64,000 bases of DNA from Bimastos eiseni (Eukaryota > Annelida > Clitellata > Crassiclitellata > Lumbricidae), in the NCBI GenBank assembly GCA_959347315.1, contig OY365810.1, positions 14,439,961 through 14,503,960 of the forward strand, written 5' to 3'. A program made the position numbers and the translations under genes. Shown here in pieces: positions 53,901 to 64,000 of the stretch (the first letter of the stretch is position 1; each line of letters begins with the position of its first letter). The notes beneath the pieces are model-generated. The model was not told the DNA's origin. It did no database searches and was given only the letters and a program-made list of their open reading frames with translations.

Positions 53901-56900
53901 GTTACTTTGGTTTCCAGTGCCACGGCTGTAGACTGCTGATCTGTAGATTGTTCGGTGAGAACAGATGGTGACTGTGCCTTTGACTTCTTGCTGAAGAAGC
54001 TTGTAAGTTTACTTTCCTGTGGCAGCTGTTTCCGCTTCATATTAGGCTTACAAATTTTTTTCTCAATTATTAATTTATTGTTGTTACTTGTTAACTTGCT
54101 ATAATTATTACAGTACCACTGTACTATTTTTATTTATCATTAGCTTTTATTTACAAAATTACAACAGACAGACGCTGAGACGCCATTTACATAGAATATT
54201 TAGTATGAAGCCAACACAGATATAAATATATCTGCGAAAGACTCCAGTAAACAAGCAGTTGAAACTGTGAGTCTTCTTTGTTCATTTATTTCAGCAAAAA
54301 TGCTGCAAAATAGTGAGGGATCGCGTTCCCTCCCTGGAAAAAAGTGCGGGAACGGCTTTCCCCCGCGTTCCCGCCCCACTACACTACTGATTGTAAGCTG
54401 TAAGTAGGACAATGTATTACATGCTTGTGTGTATGTATGTTTGCATGTATGATTCTATTTTTAAGTGTCAATTCATCTCAAGTCAAATGTTTGCAAAACA
54501 ACGAAAAAACCGGCAATGATCTATGGAGCAGAAGCATGGACACTGACGAAGAAAGAAGGGTTATTGGAGAGAACAGAGATGAGAATGCTGAGGTGGATAC
54601 TTGGAGTTTCACTTATGGATGAAAAAAGGAGTAGACACATCAGAAATACGCTGGGAGTGATATGTCTCTTCTTTGGTTCTCTTCCTGGTTCATATGTCCA
54701 ATGACGCCACTCTTCCCTGTGTTGAGCCTCTTCTTTCATTTTTCAGTATCCACCCTTCTCCATCATCCAGTCTAAAAGCACTGTTCTTGGTATTCCTCTT
54801 GTTTTTCCCTTCCATTCTATCTTCTATGATGTTTTTAAGTAGCAAATCTCCTCTCAATATGTGTCCCATCCATCTTCTCTGTCGTTCTCGAATTGTCTTT
54901 ATCATTGATCTCTTTTCTTTTACCATCCTCAATATTTCTTCATTGGTCTTGTGCTCTGTCCAGCTGATTCTTTCCATTCTTCTCCATATCCACATTTCAA
55001 ATGCTCTTTTCTGGTCTTCTTTTCTTATTGTCCATGTTTCCGCCCCGTACAGGACCACACTCCATACCAGAGTTTTGACCATTCGCTTTTGTTAGGCTTC
55101 TACTTAGTTTTCCCCTCAATAGTTCTTTCCTCTTGTAGAATGCTTCCTTTCTCATTGCTGAGATATGTAATACGGAAAAAATACGAGATACCAGAATGAG
55201 ATGGTATGGTCATGTGAAGAGTAAGAGGACAAAAGCTGCATTAAAAGAATTATGAGAGCGGATGTCAACGGAGGACGAAATCGGAAAAGACAGCAGAAGA
55301 GATGGAAAAATACCATACAAAAGAACCTGAAGACTCTAAAATTGAAAAACGAAGACACTCGTGACAGAGTGAAGTGGAGAAGACGAATCCATGTGGCTGA
55401 CCCTTCCATTGTGAGGGAGTAATTCCAGCTTGAATTAGATATATTTAAGTCTTATACTCTTCATAACACACTCCCGATTATGTTGTATTTCCCAATCATG
55501 CAATGCTGCCCCTATTGTCTCCATCAGTTTTTGCTCGTGCCTATTGTGCGAGCATTTCCAATTAGCATAATCGTTGTTACTTAGAAGAGATTTTCGGATG
55601 TAATTGTCACGTCTGTTTTTCACAGAACTCGTCTATGCCATTTCAATGGATAAATTGGTCATCCCTATCCTTTTGGATCCGGACAACGTCTACGCTAAAC
55701 CTGGAGGATTGCTCACTGGAATAAAAGTAACGGATATGTCTTCGCCAGCGAAGTACAAAACAGAATTGCCAAAACTAATAGAAACAATCCGAAGCATTCG
55801 TCCAGGTGAGTCGTCATGTTTCAAAAGGTCTTTTATATTGTAATTATTAGGGAAAACAACCGAATGAATCAAATTAATGAAGGTCATTTGCCGTTGATAA
55901 TCGATAAGCGTCGACGAAACTTTTTAAAATTTGCTGTGAAAAGTTGGCATGTGCGATTACGCGCGTGTGTATGAGCGCAATGCTCACAAATTTCTAAGGT
56001 GCAGTTAGAAATGTTTATGAAAGCTTAGAGTAGGCCTATAGACCTGCAGCAGTTCTTATAGGATGTCATTATATTCGGAGAAGTTGCTCTAGAAGAGTTA
56101 AAAAGCGCCAGACAAGAGAGCGCTGACAAAAGGTGTCCGTTCGATAGTCCGAAGGTTCGATAATCCGAAAAAAATGTCTAGTCCGAAGGTTTGATAGTAC
56201 GGAGAACTATACTCCGACATCGATCGGGTATTCATTCCTTCAGCTACTACTACGAGAATTTGCTTTAATGAAATAGAAGTTGGAGTAATGAATGATTATT
56301 TTCCTACTTTGAGTGACGAATAAATACTTTCAAAAATATAAATTGAATTGATGAAATGAATCATGCTAAAATGGAAGCTGGATCGATGAGAATGTCGTGC
56401 TTAAGTACAAGCTGGAATGATGAGAGTATACCGTTACGATGGAAGTGAAATCGATGAATAGAAAGACCGTGTAAGTAAAAACTCGATTGTTGAAAAAAAT
56501 GCCTAAATGGGTGCTGGATATAATTTTTATGAAAGGGATAATATTCTTATAAGTAGTACCTGGATTGATTAAGTAAATTATGCTGTTTTGGGATGGTGCT
56601 GCGTTTTTTGAGTACATTGCTTGGAGTAATGTTCATAATAATAATATACACTATTTGTTTTTAGTAAGATTTCACAAGACCAAAATACGCATTTACCCTG
56701 TTTAAATGGAAACGGGATGTCCTGCACTGGTTGCCTCCCAGCGCATCTTATTTAGGGTATCTGCCTTAGTTTGGCGCTGCCTGGGCGGTACTGCGCCTGC
56801 TTATTTACAGGCGCTCTGTCGCCCTATCACTGCCAGTAGCGGTCGACGACCACTTCGCTCTGCAGTACATGGCGACCTGATCGTCCCTTTTGCACGCACT

Positions 56901-58620
56901 TCCATAATGCAGAATCAGGCTTTCTCGGTCGTGGGACCTACCATCTGGAATGGATTTCACATAGAGCTCCGTCTCCTACCTAAGAACTCATCTTCATTTT
57001 ACACCTGTCTTAAAACTGTCATTTTCAGCCACGGGTTGGGCCGGGAGCGCCTCTGAGTAGATATCTTGAAGAGGCACTATATCAAGTGTTTTTGATTGAT
57101 GAAAAGATTATCGAACCTTCGGACTATCGAACCCTCAGACCATACAGAACCGACAAAAGAGCGCAGCGACAAAAGAGCGCTCGACAACAAAGTGCCAAAC
57201 AAAGGGCGGACCTATATTGGTGAAAATAATTCTTCCTAATATGGAAGTTGGATTGATGCAAATGGGGTTGCTTAAACAAAAGCAGTATTGGCAAAAATAA
57301 TCAGCATTAATTATTGAGCATAATTATTAGGAGAATACTTTAACGGAAGCTCGTAGGATGAGTAGATTCACGTATAAGTTGCAACTGGATTGATGACAAG
57401 TATTGTGCTTCAGTAGAAACGGGAATGATGAAATTTTTTCTGTTTCACTAACAGCTGGACTGATGAAAATAACTCTGTCCAACTGGAGGCCTGATTGATG
57501 AAAATAATGTCGTTCAAATCAAAGAGGGATTGATGAATAGCATCATGTTTGACTAGAAGCTGGATTGTACGATTCCTTTCATCAATTCAAATTCCATTTA
57601 AGCATGATTCATTTCATATGAATCCAGCGCCCATTCCAACGGGATTATTTTCATCGCTCCAGTTTGTAGTTTAACAACATTTTTTTCATCGATCCAGCTT
57701 CTATAGTTTAAACAAGAATCATTTAATGAATCCAGCTTTCATTTAAGCTAGAATTCTTTTCATTTGTCCAGCTTCGTTTTAAAATTGTCTGTCCTCTATG
57801 TTGTCGTTGTTCTTTTGTCAGCGCTCCTTTGTCGGGCGCTCTTTTGTCGGGGTGCCTTTAAACAATGCATCATTGACCATCTGCATCCCTGATGCATTGA
57901 AAATCGGCTAGGAATGTGTCAATACTCGTCTACTTCTCTGTCTTTTTTCACTAAAACACTTTACAATGTACATTCACAAATACTGCATACGCGTCAAGTA
58001 TGCAAGCGTTAGCAAACTAGCCGGATTGAATTTCATTCAGAGACCCCTTAATTAAAGCAATCTTACATGTATATTCCATGTCGCTAATGTAATTCTTTAA
58101 TCACACATTTAACTGGCTATCTTCGTGCAGCACTTGTTCTCTTCTGAAAATACCCAGTCTACTGTAAAACTCACTGTGGAATCTCAGCGTTTCTCGGTGC
58201 CTCTGGTTAAGTAGTTCAATGGCCAATGATTAAATGCTGCCGGAACTGAGATCTAACACATCTTATTTAAGACATAATTAGAGTCAGTTATTCTGAATTA
58301 TGAATCTGAAAAGAACATCGATCCCACAAGAATGATATTACTTTGCTATAGAAATTGGAATTGAAATAAAATAATGCTGAGGAATGTAATGTAATGTAAT
58401 CAAGCATTAATATATCTATGTTCCACTTGTAGCTGCCAATGTTCCCTTTGAAGAAGAATCTGTGTCCGATGAAAGTGACGAAGACAGCGACAGCGGATCG
58501 GATGGAGGCAACCAAGGCGACATGGCAAGCGGGTCGGCTGAAGGTGGTGAAGATGGCTCCAAAGGGTCGCTTGCAGGCAACCAAGATTCTATGGAAACGG
58601 CTTCGGCTGCAGACGACTAA
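50986..58620 (+). CDS. small TIR-domain protein with acidic tail (4-exon model)
   Basis: Model: exons 50986-51133, 51281-51355, 55626-55805 and 58433-58620 (591 bp, 196 residues), every junction phase 1. Exon 1 follows an acceptor (CATCGCAG) and gives MSVYTCCAYQCVHKDVARRL, VKDLNEAGILCFFTGDIPDE, a TIR betaA-alphaA-betaB pattern. Exon 2 gives AVDEVVTVIISPTNYSS (betaC). Exon 3 gives LVYAISMDKLVIPILLDPDN (alphaC, betaD) and PKLIETIRSIRP (alphaE) before a perfect donor GTGAGT. Exon 4 is Glu/Asp/Ser/Gly-rich (PFEEESVSDESDEDSDSG) and ends at TAA 58620. Exons 3 and 4 are secure. Exon 2 and the exon 1 donor have weak splice signals. The residue where NADase-type TIRs carry the catalytic Glu reads Lys in this splice (AAA across the junction). 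TIR domains mediate innate signalling or NAD cleavage; no transmembrane segment is visible, so probably cytosolic. Upstream exons may exist. Confidence 0.6.
51482..54389 (-). mobile_element. autonomous-type hAT transposon with 8-bp TSD
   Basis: Ends CAGTGGTGTAGTCC and (inverse) CAGTAGTGTAGTGGGG are flanked by identical ATTGTAAG at 51474-51481 and 54390-54397. GGGAACGC repeats just inside both ends. The element is 2.9 kb and sits in intron 3 of the TIR gene model in the opposite orientation. The near-intact transposase (next entry) and exact TSD indicate a relatively recent insertion. Confidence 0.95.
52024..54040 (-). pseudogene. hAT transposase (KIAA1586-like), two frameshifts
   Basis: ATG at 54040 (MKRKQLPQESKLTSFFSKKS, nuclear-localisation-like). 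The frame breaks at a run of nine T (53791-53799, A on the coding strand), continues in the 53807-52437 frame and shifts again near 52460-52475 into 52458-52024, stop at 52024. Recognisable hAT features: a CKICKK zinc-binding start; first catalytic Asp in NISILIDESTTLSNKST; second in FVAFASDGASVMLGGKSGVA; the conserved C-x-x-H block in WHCLNHRLELAVSNA; a C-terminal ELCTRLSLPRVLTVNAFRDY. The overall layout resembles hAT-derived proteins of the KIAA1586/E3 SUMO ligase-like group (recognised from memory). A single-base change at each of two sites separates it from a full-length frame, so it is a young pseudogene. Confidence 0.85.
54505..54661 (+). pseudogene. LINE ORF2 fragment, upstream half
   Basis: Reads AMIYGAEAWTLTKKEGLLER, then TEMRMLRWILGVSLMDEKRS, the Y-G-x-E-x-W and E-M-R-M-L-R-W blocks of a non-LTR ORF2. 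It stops being collinear at about 54661 and resumes at about 55160, with an opposite-strand LINE in between. Confidence 0.85.
54690..55165 (-). pseudogene. LINE ORF2 fragment nested in another LINE
   Basis: Minus strand: MRKEAFYKRKELLRGKLSRS (55150 downward), a frameshift near 55080, VVLYGAETWTIRKEDQKRAF, EMWIWRRMERISWTEHKTNE and RQRRWMGHILRGDLLLKNII. Collinear C-terminal ORF2. It lies between two halves of a plus-strand LINE (54505-54661 and 55160-55422), showing insertion into an older copy. Confidence 0.88.
55160..55422 (+). pseudogene. LINE ORF2 fragment, C-terminal half
   Basis: Reads AEICNTEKIRDTRMRWYGHV up to a stop, then, one frame over from 55252, GGRNRKRQQKRWKNTIQKNL, KNEDTRDRVKWRRRIHVADP and the natural stop. 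R-W-Y-G-H-V and the terminal R-D-R-x-x-W-R-x-x-I-x-x-A-D-P are typical C-terminal blocks. Same strand as 54505-54661 and probably the same original copy. Confidence 0.85.
56139..57140. mobile_element. nested fold-back element with TTCGATAGTCCGAAGG ends
   Basis: The left end 'gttcgatagtccgaaggttc' with three subrepeats and the right end 'ttcggactatcgaaccctc' are inverted. The interior contains the 36-bp minisatellite (56280-56600) and a LINE 3' fragment (56706-57080). Same terminal subrepeat as 40765-40966. Confidence 0.65.
56706..57080 (+). pseudogene. LINE ORF2 3' fragment with 3' tail
   Basis: Reads SQRILFRVSALVWRCLGGTA, PAYLQALCRPITASSGRRPL and FARTSIMQNQAFSVVGPTIW then NGFHIELRLLP to a natural stop at 57056. 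This is the well-known C-terminal end of CR1/Rex-type ORF2 (R-I-x-F-K-V..L.W.CL.G.AP.YL..L and F-S-V-V-G-P-x-x-W-N-x-L-P). It is followed by 'cttgaagaggcactatatca', the tail shared with several repeats in the window. 5'-truncated. Confidence 0.9.
57860..58432. other. intron of the TIR gene; no other feature
   Basis: AT-rich, unique. A short GTAATGTAAT duplication at 58385-58400 precedes the acceptor CACTTGTAG at 58432. Confidence 0.4.
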
Positions 58621-58907
58621 GATGACTAGTTCACTGCACGGATAATGCTTCATGCGCGATTAAAGAGGGTCTGAAAAACACTTGCTGCCCTACCGTAACA
58701 GCTTTTGATCGTTCTATCGATGCTTCCTCAACTTTGACGGAATCAGACTAGTATAGATGTATGTAGAAGCAGTTTTCAATAGCTAGGTCCTATTGGTTGT
58801 AGGTTCAATGTTGACGCCATGTTGCCCAATGTGCAAGTGAACTTAAAAGCATGGTGGAAATGCTGAAATTTATTAAATGACTAGAACACAGTATTAAAAA
58901 TCGGTTC

Positions 58908-58913
58908 AATAAA
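58908..58913 (+). terminator. polyadenylation signal of the TIR gene
   Basis: AATAAA in 'gttcaataaaatcg', 288 bp downstream of the TAA at 58620. An ATTAAA variant lies at 58872. Confidence 0.5.
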
Positions 58914-60150
58914 ATCGATTGGTGTGCTTTTGGTTTTGACTATTTTGCAAGCGTTACGTAGAATCAAAGTATAATGAATTAACTGTAGCATTCAAGTGCC
59001 AGAATTCGTCTCAAAGCATCGGACACAGATTCCTCTTCAGAGGCAACAGCACCGAAGCAGCGTTCCTAAATGTGTACCTGGGTCTATTAGTAATATAATA
59101 GAAGCTCCTCGTTATGCAAATAAATATGTCCGGTGCAGCTTCTTATACTGGATGTGCTCAATTAAGCTAGGATATTTATACTTCTAAATATGTACAAACA
59201 ACGCTTATTATCACTAGATATCACTAGATCACTAGATAACGTTATCAGTTAGCGTTTGATCTCTCATAAACTGATAATGTCAATCAACTCTTAACAGTGG
59301 CGCAGCTGCATTCATGACGTCCTGGAACAAACCTTGATCAAACGCCCTTCCGCTGGCAAGGTCCATTCTCAGTGTCTCATGAAGAAGCAGCAGAAAAGAC
59401 AACTACATAACTGTTAATCTGTCTTTCTGCACTTTCTCATAAAATTTTGGGATTATTTGGTATTTGTGATGAATTTCAAATACAAGTACAATACAACGGA
59501 GGTGTAAGAGAACGCAGGATTATGCTAACGATAGCCAATCCCTCGAAGACGACAGATACATTACATTACAGCCAATCCTAATCTCTTTGTCCGCTGCATT
59601 TGCAATCTTGCAATATGGATAGTGTATTGTTTATTGTTATATTCACCATTAACAATTACGTAAAAGTGAATCCGTCGTTGCTCGTTGCGTGTGCTTTTAT
59701 TGTGAATTTCGTTCACATTTTGAATCGGATGCTGTAGGCATGTAACTTGTAATAAACGATATAATGTCACAGTGATTTAAGTATTGCATAATTTTTTGTT
59801 CTTTCACTAGTTTTCAGCTTCCTACAAGTTGTAACCCTACGCTTTTTGACATTGTAATGTTATATCCGTTATCCGTGCTTGATTGTATTAAATTTATGAT
59901 ATAATGCTTACAAATTTCAATAATCATATAATAAGACAATAGTCAGATCCTAATTCAACATTATATTTTTCATAAAACAAGAACCGCTGCAAGCATCTTT
60001 TTAGTTTTTAGTAATAGTGTAGAATGAAACTGCTACTAAACTTTTGTGAGGTAGTGAAAGACAAGACGTATGCGACCGGATATATGTAAATACATGCAGA
60101 ACCTAGTAGCATACGTTACCAAATTGCGGCTGATTGAAAGGGTGCATGTT
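58914..60150. other. no gene seen
   Basis: AT-rich intergenic sequence between the TIR gene and the Ig gene. A tandem 'tatcactagatatcactaga' occurs at 59208-59240. Nothing coding. Confidence 0.4.
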
Positions 60151-60156
60151 TCAGGC

Positions 60157-60163
60157 TATATAA
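60157..60163 (+). promoter_or_regulatory. TATA-like box of the Ig gene
   Basis: TATATAA in 'ggctatataatttatag', 65-71 bp before the ATG at 60228. A start near 60190 would leave a leader of about 40 nt. Confidence 0.4.
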
Positions 60164-60227
60164 TTTATAGGCTGTAGGCTACATATTATTTAGGCCATTG
60201 GTAATCGGCTATCATATCTCATCCGTA

Positions 60228-63200
60228 ATGTCGACATTAAGCATCGCTTCTGTTGTGCTTTGGATAACTATTACAGGTTTGCATGAAATATTATTTTTGC
60301 AGCACATCTGTGTGATCATTCGTAGGTAATAACAATAATTGTTCATCGGGCAATTAGTGTTTGTATATTATGCGTCAAATGAGCGGGTGAAACCCGTTTA
60401 AGATTGAATTAGTTTTGTTTTCATCAGCGGTTTCATTACTTTGGAAATTTCCGTCTAATTCGTAACTTTCATCGTGCTAACTTACATCACGTGACGTGAG
60501 ATTATAAGATCTGAAATTACACCAAAACATGTGATACTGATAAAAATTATAGCATCAAAGATGCATGACATTGAGTGATATGACATGGCACGTCAGTCTG
60601 ATCATTCGTAGGTAGTAACAATATTGGGATTCTCATAATGAATCAGAGCTTAAAACCATGAAAACAATGATCGGAGGCAGATTCTAAAGACAACAAGATC
60701 CTTTGGACTTCAATCTTTGTTAATTTTAACTTTGCTCGGACTTCACTTGGATTACTGTGTTCAATTAGGGAGCCCGTACAAGAAGAAGGCTAGTACGAGC
60801 TAGGAAAGTGCAGCATGCACCCGAGATGATGAGAGGACTTGGTACAATAACCCGTGAGGGAAAATTGGCGATATATGTAGACTGACAACAATGAGAACAA
60901 TGAACAAAAGAAGATGCAGAAGAGATCTAATTGAGTCATAGAAGCTAATGACAAACCAAGAAGCAAAGCCATTTTCTGGATGTCCATCTCACCAACAGAA
61001 GCTGGTTGAGAGGGCACAGTTGCAAGATCCATTATTATAAAAAAATGAGAAAAGCAAAGACTGATCAGCAGCAGAGTGGGCAACGCACGGAGCGAGCTGA
61101 GTGATGAGACAGACAGTGTCAGTGGTGTCACTCAGCACCGTAAGGATAAGGCTCGGACGAATGGGGTATTGAAACACTCACTCACGTAGCAGTGGCTCTT
61201 GTATAAACTAGTCATCTGAATGTCATGTTATGTAATCGTTCAAAATTTTAATGACAGCTTATAATGACGGCGGGACATGCTTATGGCTAGTCACAGGATT
61301 AAGAAGAAGCCTGTTTGTGGCCCAGTTACATATATTAAATACGAAGCATTAAAATTATGTGCTACGGTCATCTTGTAAGCTGTTACCTTATACATCCCAT
61401 AAGTAGTTTAAGACTTATAGGCCACGTACTGGTAGTATAAAGCAGGCGAACTGGAAAAGGTTTGCAGGACAGATTGTATAGTCAATGTCCGTGTTTCTAA
61501 TCCCTATGCACATTGTCTTGATACATAAAATGCTATATTTTGTGAAAAATGGAAAATTTAACGACTCAAGAACTTTTGGATCAACAAAGGATAAAATAAA
61601 TTAGGCTTGTTCTATTTACCGGTGTGTAGGCCAATTTCTGTATGAGTCCGGAATTTGTATGGCGTATTTCTGTAAGACATTGAAAGCGGTGTAAGTTTTG
61701 AAAGCGGTGTAAGTGTAAGTTTTCCTAACAAAAATAGAGAATGCAACTTTGGTTAATATAATTATAAGGAGCAGTAAGTATAAAATTATTCACATGGCCA
61801 ATTCATTCAAGACATCGTGGCTTTCAAATTATCTGAAGGCGTGAAACATTTGCCTGGAAGCAGCTGCGGCGTGTCAGTTTGTTTAATAAACGAAGAAAGA
61901 TCTACATGTAGATGGATAATCAATTATTAATTTTCCTGTCTCATTTAATTTGCTATGGTGCAGGTGGATTACTGGAAGATAGTGAAGCCGTCTTCCTTCA
62001 GGTTCCTCAAAATGAGATAGCAGCGCTGAACAGTAGTGTCGCCTTCCAATGCCGAACAAACTCAAATGAGTCTCTAAGTTGGTCATTTGCGTCTGCGGGA
62101 AGAACGAACTTGATCGAGGTCTTCAGTCGAGGAAATTTAATGACGCTTGGAAAATTGAAGTATAGAATCGATAAGAGCATCCACGGACAATACAATCTGA
62201 TTATCGATTCCGTTGGTTTCTCACATGCTGGAAAATACAGATGCTCCGAAGGATTCATTGGACCACAGGTTGAAGCAGAACTTGCAGTTATTGGTAAGTA
62301 AATCACTGTGATATTATATCGTTTATTACAATCTATGCTGACTTCACTGGTTAAGTTAATAACAATCATACTGGCTTATAACATACACAAATTATGTGAC
62401 TGCATGTAGGCCTATGCATGCATACATGCGCGCAATCATGTAAACATATATCGGATTACATTATTTCAATCCTTTACACAAGTATCCGTTTAGAAAAACA
62501 CTATAATTATGGTAGTCGACTGATTATCTTCATACACTGTAATTATTTTTGATCATATCTATTAACATTATGTACATGAATGCTGATGTTTGCTAATATT
62601 ATAGGTTTAGTGTCATTAGGAGACGCGTTGAACACACTGACACATAGCCTACTGCATAAAACCTGTTTTTCTTTTTACGGATAAATTATCGCTGCAGCCT
62701 ATTTGTTTTTGATCAGTCTGTTTCTTATCCTGGCGCTCTGTTTTAAGGAGGCGTGTACTATTTTACGATATCTCTGCACTATTCCAAGGACTATCAGCAG
62801 AGCTTACAAACAAGTCAAATTTGCCTAAATATGTTGACTAGGTAATAGGAGTGTCTTACTATAAGTTATTGATTACGATTATATTATGGACGACAAAAAT
62901 TTACAATATGTTGTAGGCCTAATGAGTTAATTCATGCATAGCCTACGCTAGACTCAATATCTTATTTAGTATAATACAATGACTTCTATAATTAATCAGT
63001 CATAATGCATGGAAGCATCGAGAGAAGTTTTAAATGAAATCGAAGTTAGAATAATCATTATAAATTAGAAAAGCCAGACCTAAATTCAATGTCAAAGGTA
63101 AGTGTAGTCTATTTAATGACGTGAACACCGATAAAATATTTACTTTCTGCAACTGAAAGTTAAAATGCAATGGTGCTTCGTTGGAGAAGTAATGAGAAAA

Positions 63201-63517
63201 TGGACTTATTAAATTTTTAGAATCTCTGCCAGTATGTCACACAAGCGCGAGCAACACGTCGAACGTCACAGTTGAAAACGAATATTTGCGGTTGTGGTGT
63301 GCAATTGGCTTCATTGGAAAAGTTCATTTTGATTTGAAATGGTATCGAAACCGCGACCATTTCGTGATTCGACGTTTTCAGAGTATTTTTGACAACCGGT
63401 TCACGACGCCATCTGATATCATCTTCATGGCAAAAATACAGGTTGACATGAAAGACAATGACGAGATTTTCCATTTCAAGGCCATCTCTGCTACCTCGAA
63501 TTCCAGCACGCACCTAA
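60228..63517 (+). CDS. Ig-domain secreted or membrane protein, 5' part (3 exons, runs off window)
   Basis: Exons 60228-60276, 61964-62293 and 63221-63517, all phase 1, the last two symmetric 1-1. Exon 1 is a signal peptide (MSTLSIASVVLWITIT). Exon 2 is one complete Ig domain: first Cys in SSVAFQCRTNSNESLSWSF (Trp core after it), second in DSVGFSHAGKYRCSEGF (D/G-x-Y-x-C motif), length normal for a V/I set. Donor TTG|GTAAGT is consensus. Exon 3 encodes a second Ig-like domain, LRLWCAIGFIGKVHFDLKWY, with the C and W core, but the usual second Cys position reads Phe (EIFHFKAIS), so its disulphide is lost or re-routed to an earlier Cys (PVCH). The donor at 63517 (TAA|GTAATT) is weaker. Phase-1 one-domain exons are characteristic of shuffled Ig receptors. 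The C-terminus, and therefore membrane anchoring, is outside the window. An alternative upstream-contiguous start (ATG 61912) also has a hydrophobic leader. Confidence 0.75.
60277..61963. other. intron 1 of the Ig gene
   Basis: Contains 'gatcattcgtaggtaataacaat' twice in similar form (60314 and 60601), a diverged direct repeat. The minus-strand frames near 61000 have no known domain. Confidence 0.45.
62294..63220. other. intron 2 of the Ig gene
   Basis: AT-rich, no internal gene or repeat recognised. Ends with acceptor AAATTTTTAG at 63220. Confidence 0.5.
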
Positions 63518-64000
63518 GTAATTTTCGAGAAGTGATAGCCTTGTGGTCCTACACATCTACCGTAATGTGTGAGTGTAATAAATGTCTCACACACTATAAG
63601 CAGCACCAATCGGTGACACACAGATCACACACGATCTCCTTTCAGAATTCCTCGAACTTTAGATTTACCTCTCTTATCTAGCAATAAACGCCGTCATCAC
63701 CCTTAGGCAGATTCCATAGCCTTCGGGTTGGAAATACAGAGACGTAGAATTGGCGCCCGTTTTCCACAAATGACTACAAGCCGCGGATAGCATGGCCTGT
63801 AATCTCATGGCGCCAATGCCGGGTTAATTATAATAGGTCTATTATAATTATATAAAAATTAAAAGTACAATTTAAGCGTACTGCAGATTGTGTAAATAGC
63901 TAAAATATTCATATTTACAATTCTTAATTTGTTTCCCACTGTACCACACAAAATAATAATTATATTACCGGTTGTCATTTTTATTGCATAAGTTAAAGTA
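63518..64000. other. presumed intron 3 of the Ig gene, truncated by window
   Basis: Nothing coding is recognised after the donor at 63518. The open frame continues to a stop at 63679, so exon 3 could instead be terminal, giving a short soluble form. AT-rich to the end. Confidence 0.4.

Larger units (their letters stand above)
56106..57856. mobile_element. fold-back element with GACAAAAGAGCGC arrays, host of a nested element
   Basis: Left arrays at 56106-56133 and 57151-57190 and an inverse array at 57801-57856 ('gcgctcttttgtcggggtgc'). The interior 57200-57560 is the 'gaagctggattgatgaaa' minisatellite in direct orientation and 57565-57775 the same in inverse. The nested element at 56139-57140 appears to have inserted inside the left terminal array. 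It lies in intron 4 (last) of the TIR gene model. Confidence 0.65.

Noticed and set aside
61912..61963. ATG 61912 as the start of the Ig gene
   Set aside because: It gives a hydrophobic leader, but the exon at 60228-60276 provides a signal peptide with matching phase and TTCCTGTCTC...TGCAG is a good acceptor; kept only as an alternative.

Overview
Eukaryotic, intron-bearing, repeat-dense DNA of about 36-38% GC. Short motifs such as TAGGCCTA and TACATGTA recur throughout, and there are LINE, hAT and mariner relics and phase-1 signal-peptide exons. Together these suggest a marine deuterostome invertebrate, most likely an echinoderm. The species cannot be fixed from the sequence alone. Most long open frames are artefacts of tandem repeats. 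The real genes are few and split by large introns.

Layout. 1-7.6 kb: a probable minus-strand gene (exon 1 at 7345-7568, possible exon 2 at 1190-1432 with Thr and His runs). Its putative intron holds a 38-bp minisatellite, RT and other mobile-element fragments and a 1.2-kb TIR element. 8-17 kb: tetranucleotide and 10-bp tandem repeats, simple sequence, a tRNA-derived SINE, LINE tails and a MITE. 17.5-19.4 kb: a complete non-autonomous hAT element with 8-bp target duplication. 20-27 kb: transposase and LINE fragments, a mariner-type element with about 210-bp terminal repeats inserted into a microsatellite, and a near-perfect 26-bp satellite. 27-36.5 kb: a 1.1-kb ATGT array, a fold-back element, and a candidate solo LTR whose upstream half is a TTGGCCCAA array in front of a TATA box.

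38.9-43 kb: a three-exon gene for a secreted 196-residue protein made of four cysteine-stapled helical-hairpin-like repeats. This is the most novel item in the window. 44-50 kb: fold-back and LINE debris. 51-58.6 kb: a four-exon model for a small TIR-domain protein with an acidic tail. Its intron 3 carries an autonomous-type hAT element (two frameshifts, perfect 8-bp TSD) and nested LINEs; intron 4 carries nested fold-back elements. 60.2 kb to the end: the 5' part of a secreted or membrane Ig-domain gene with symmetric phase-1 exons, running off the window.

The Cys-rich, TIR and Ig genes lie on the same strand within 25 kb. A role in innate defence is conceivable for all three, but that is inference. 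No operon-like logic is implied. Splice models were built by hand from reading frame, GT/AG signals and phase agreement.
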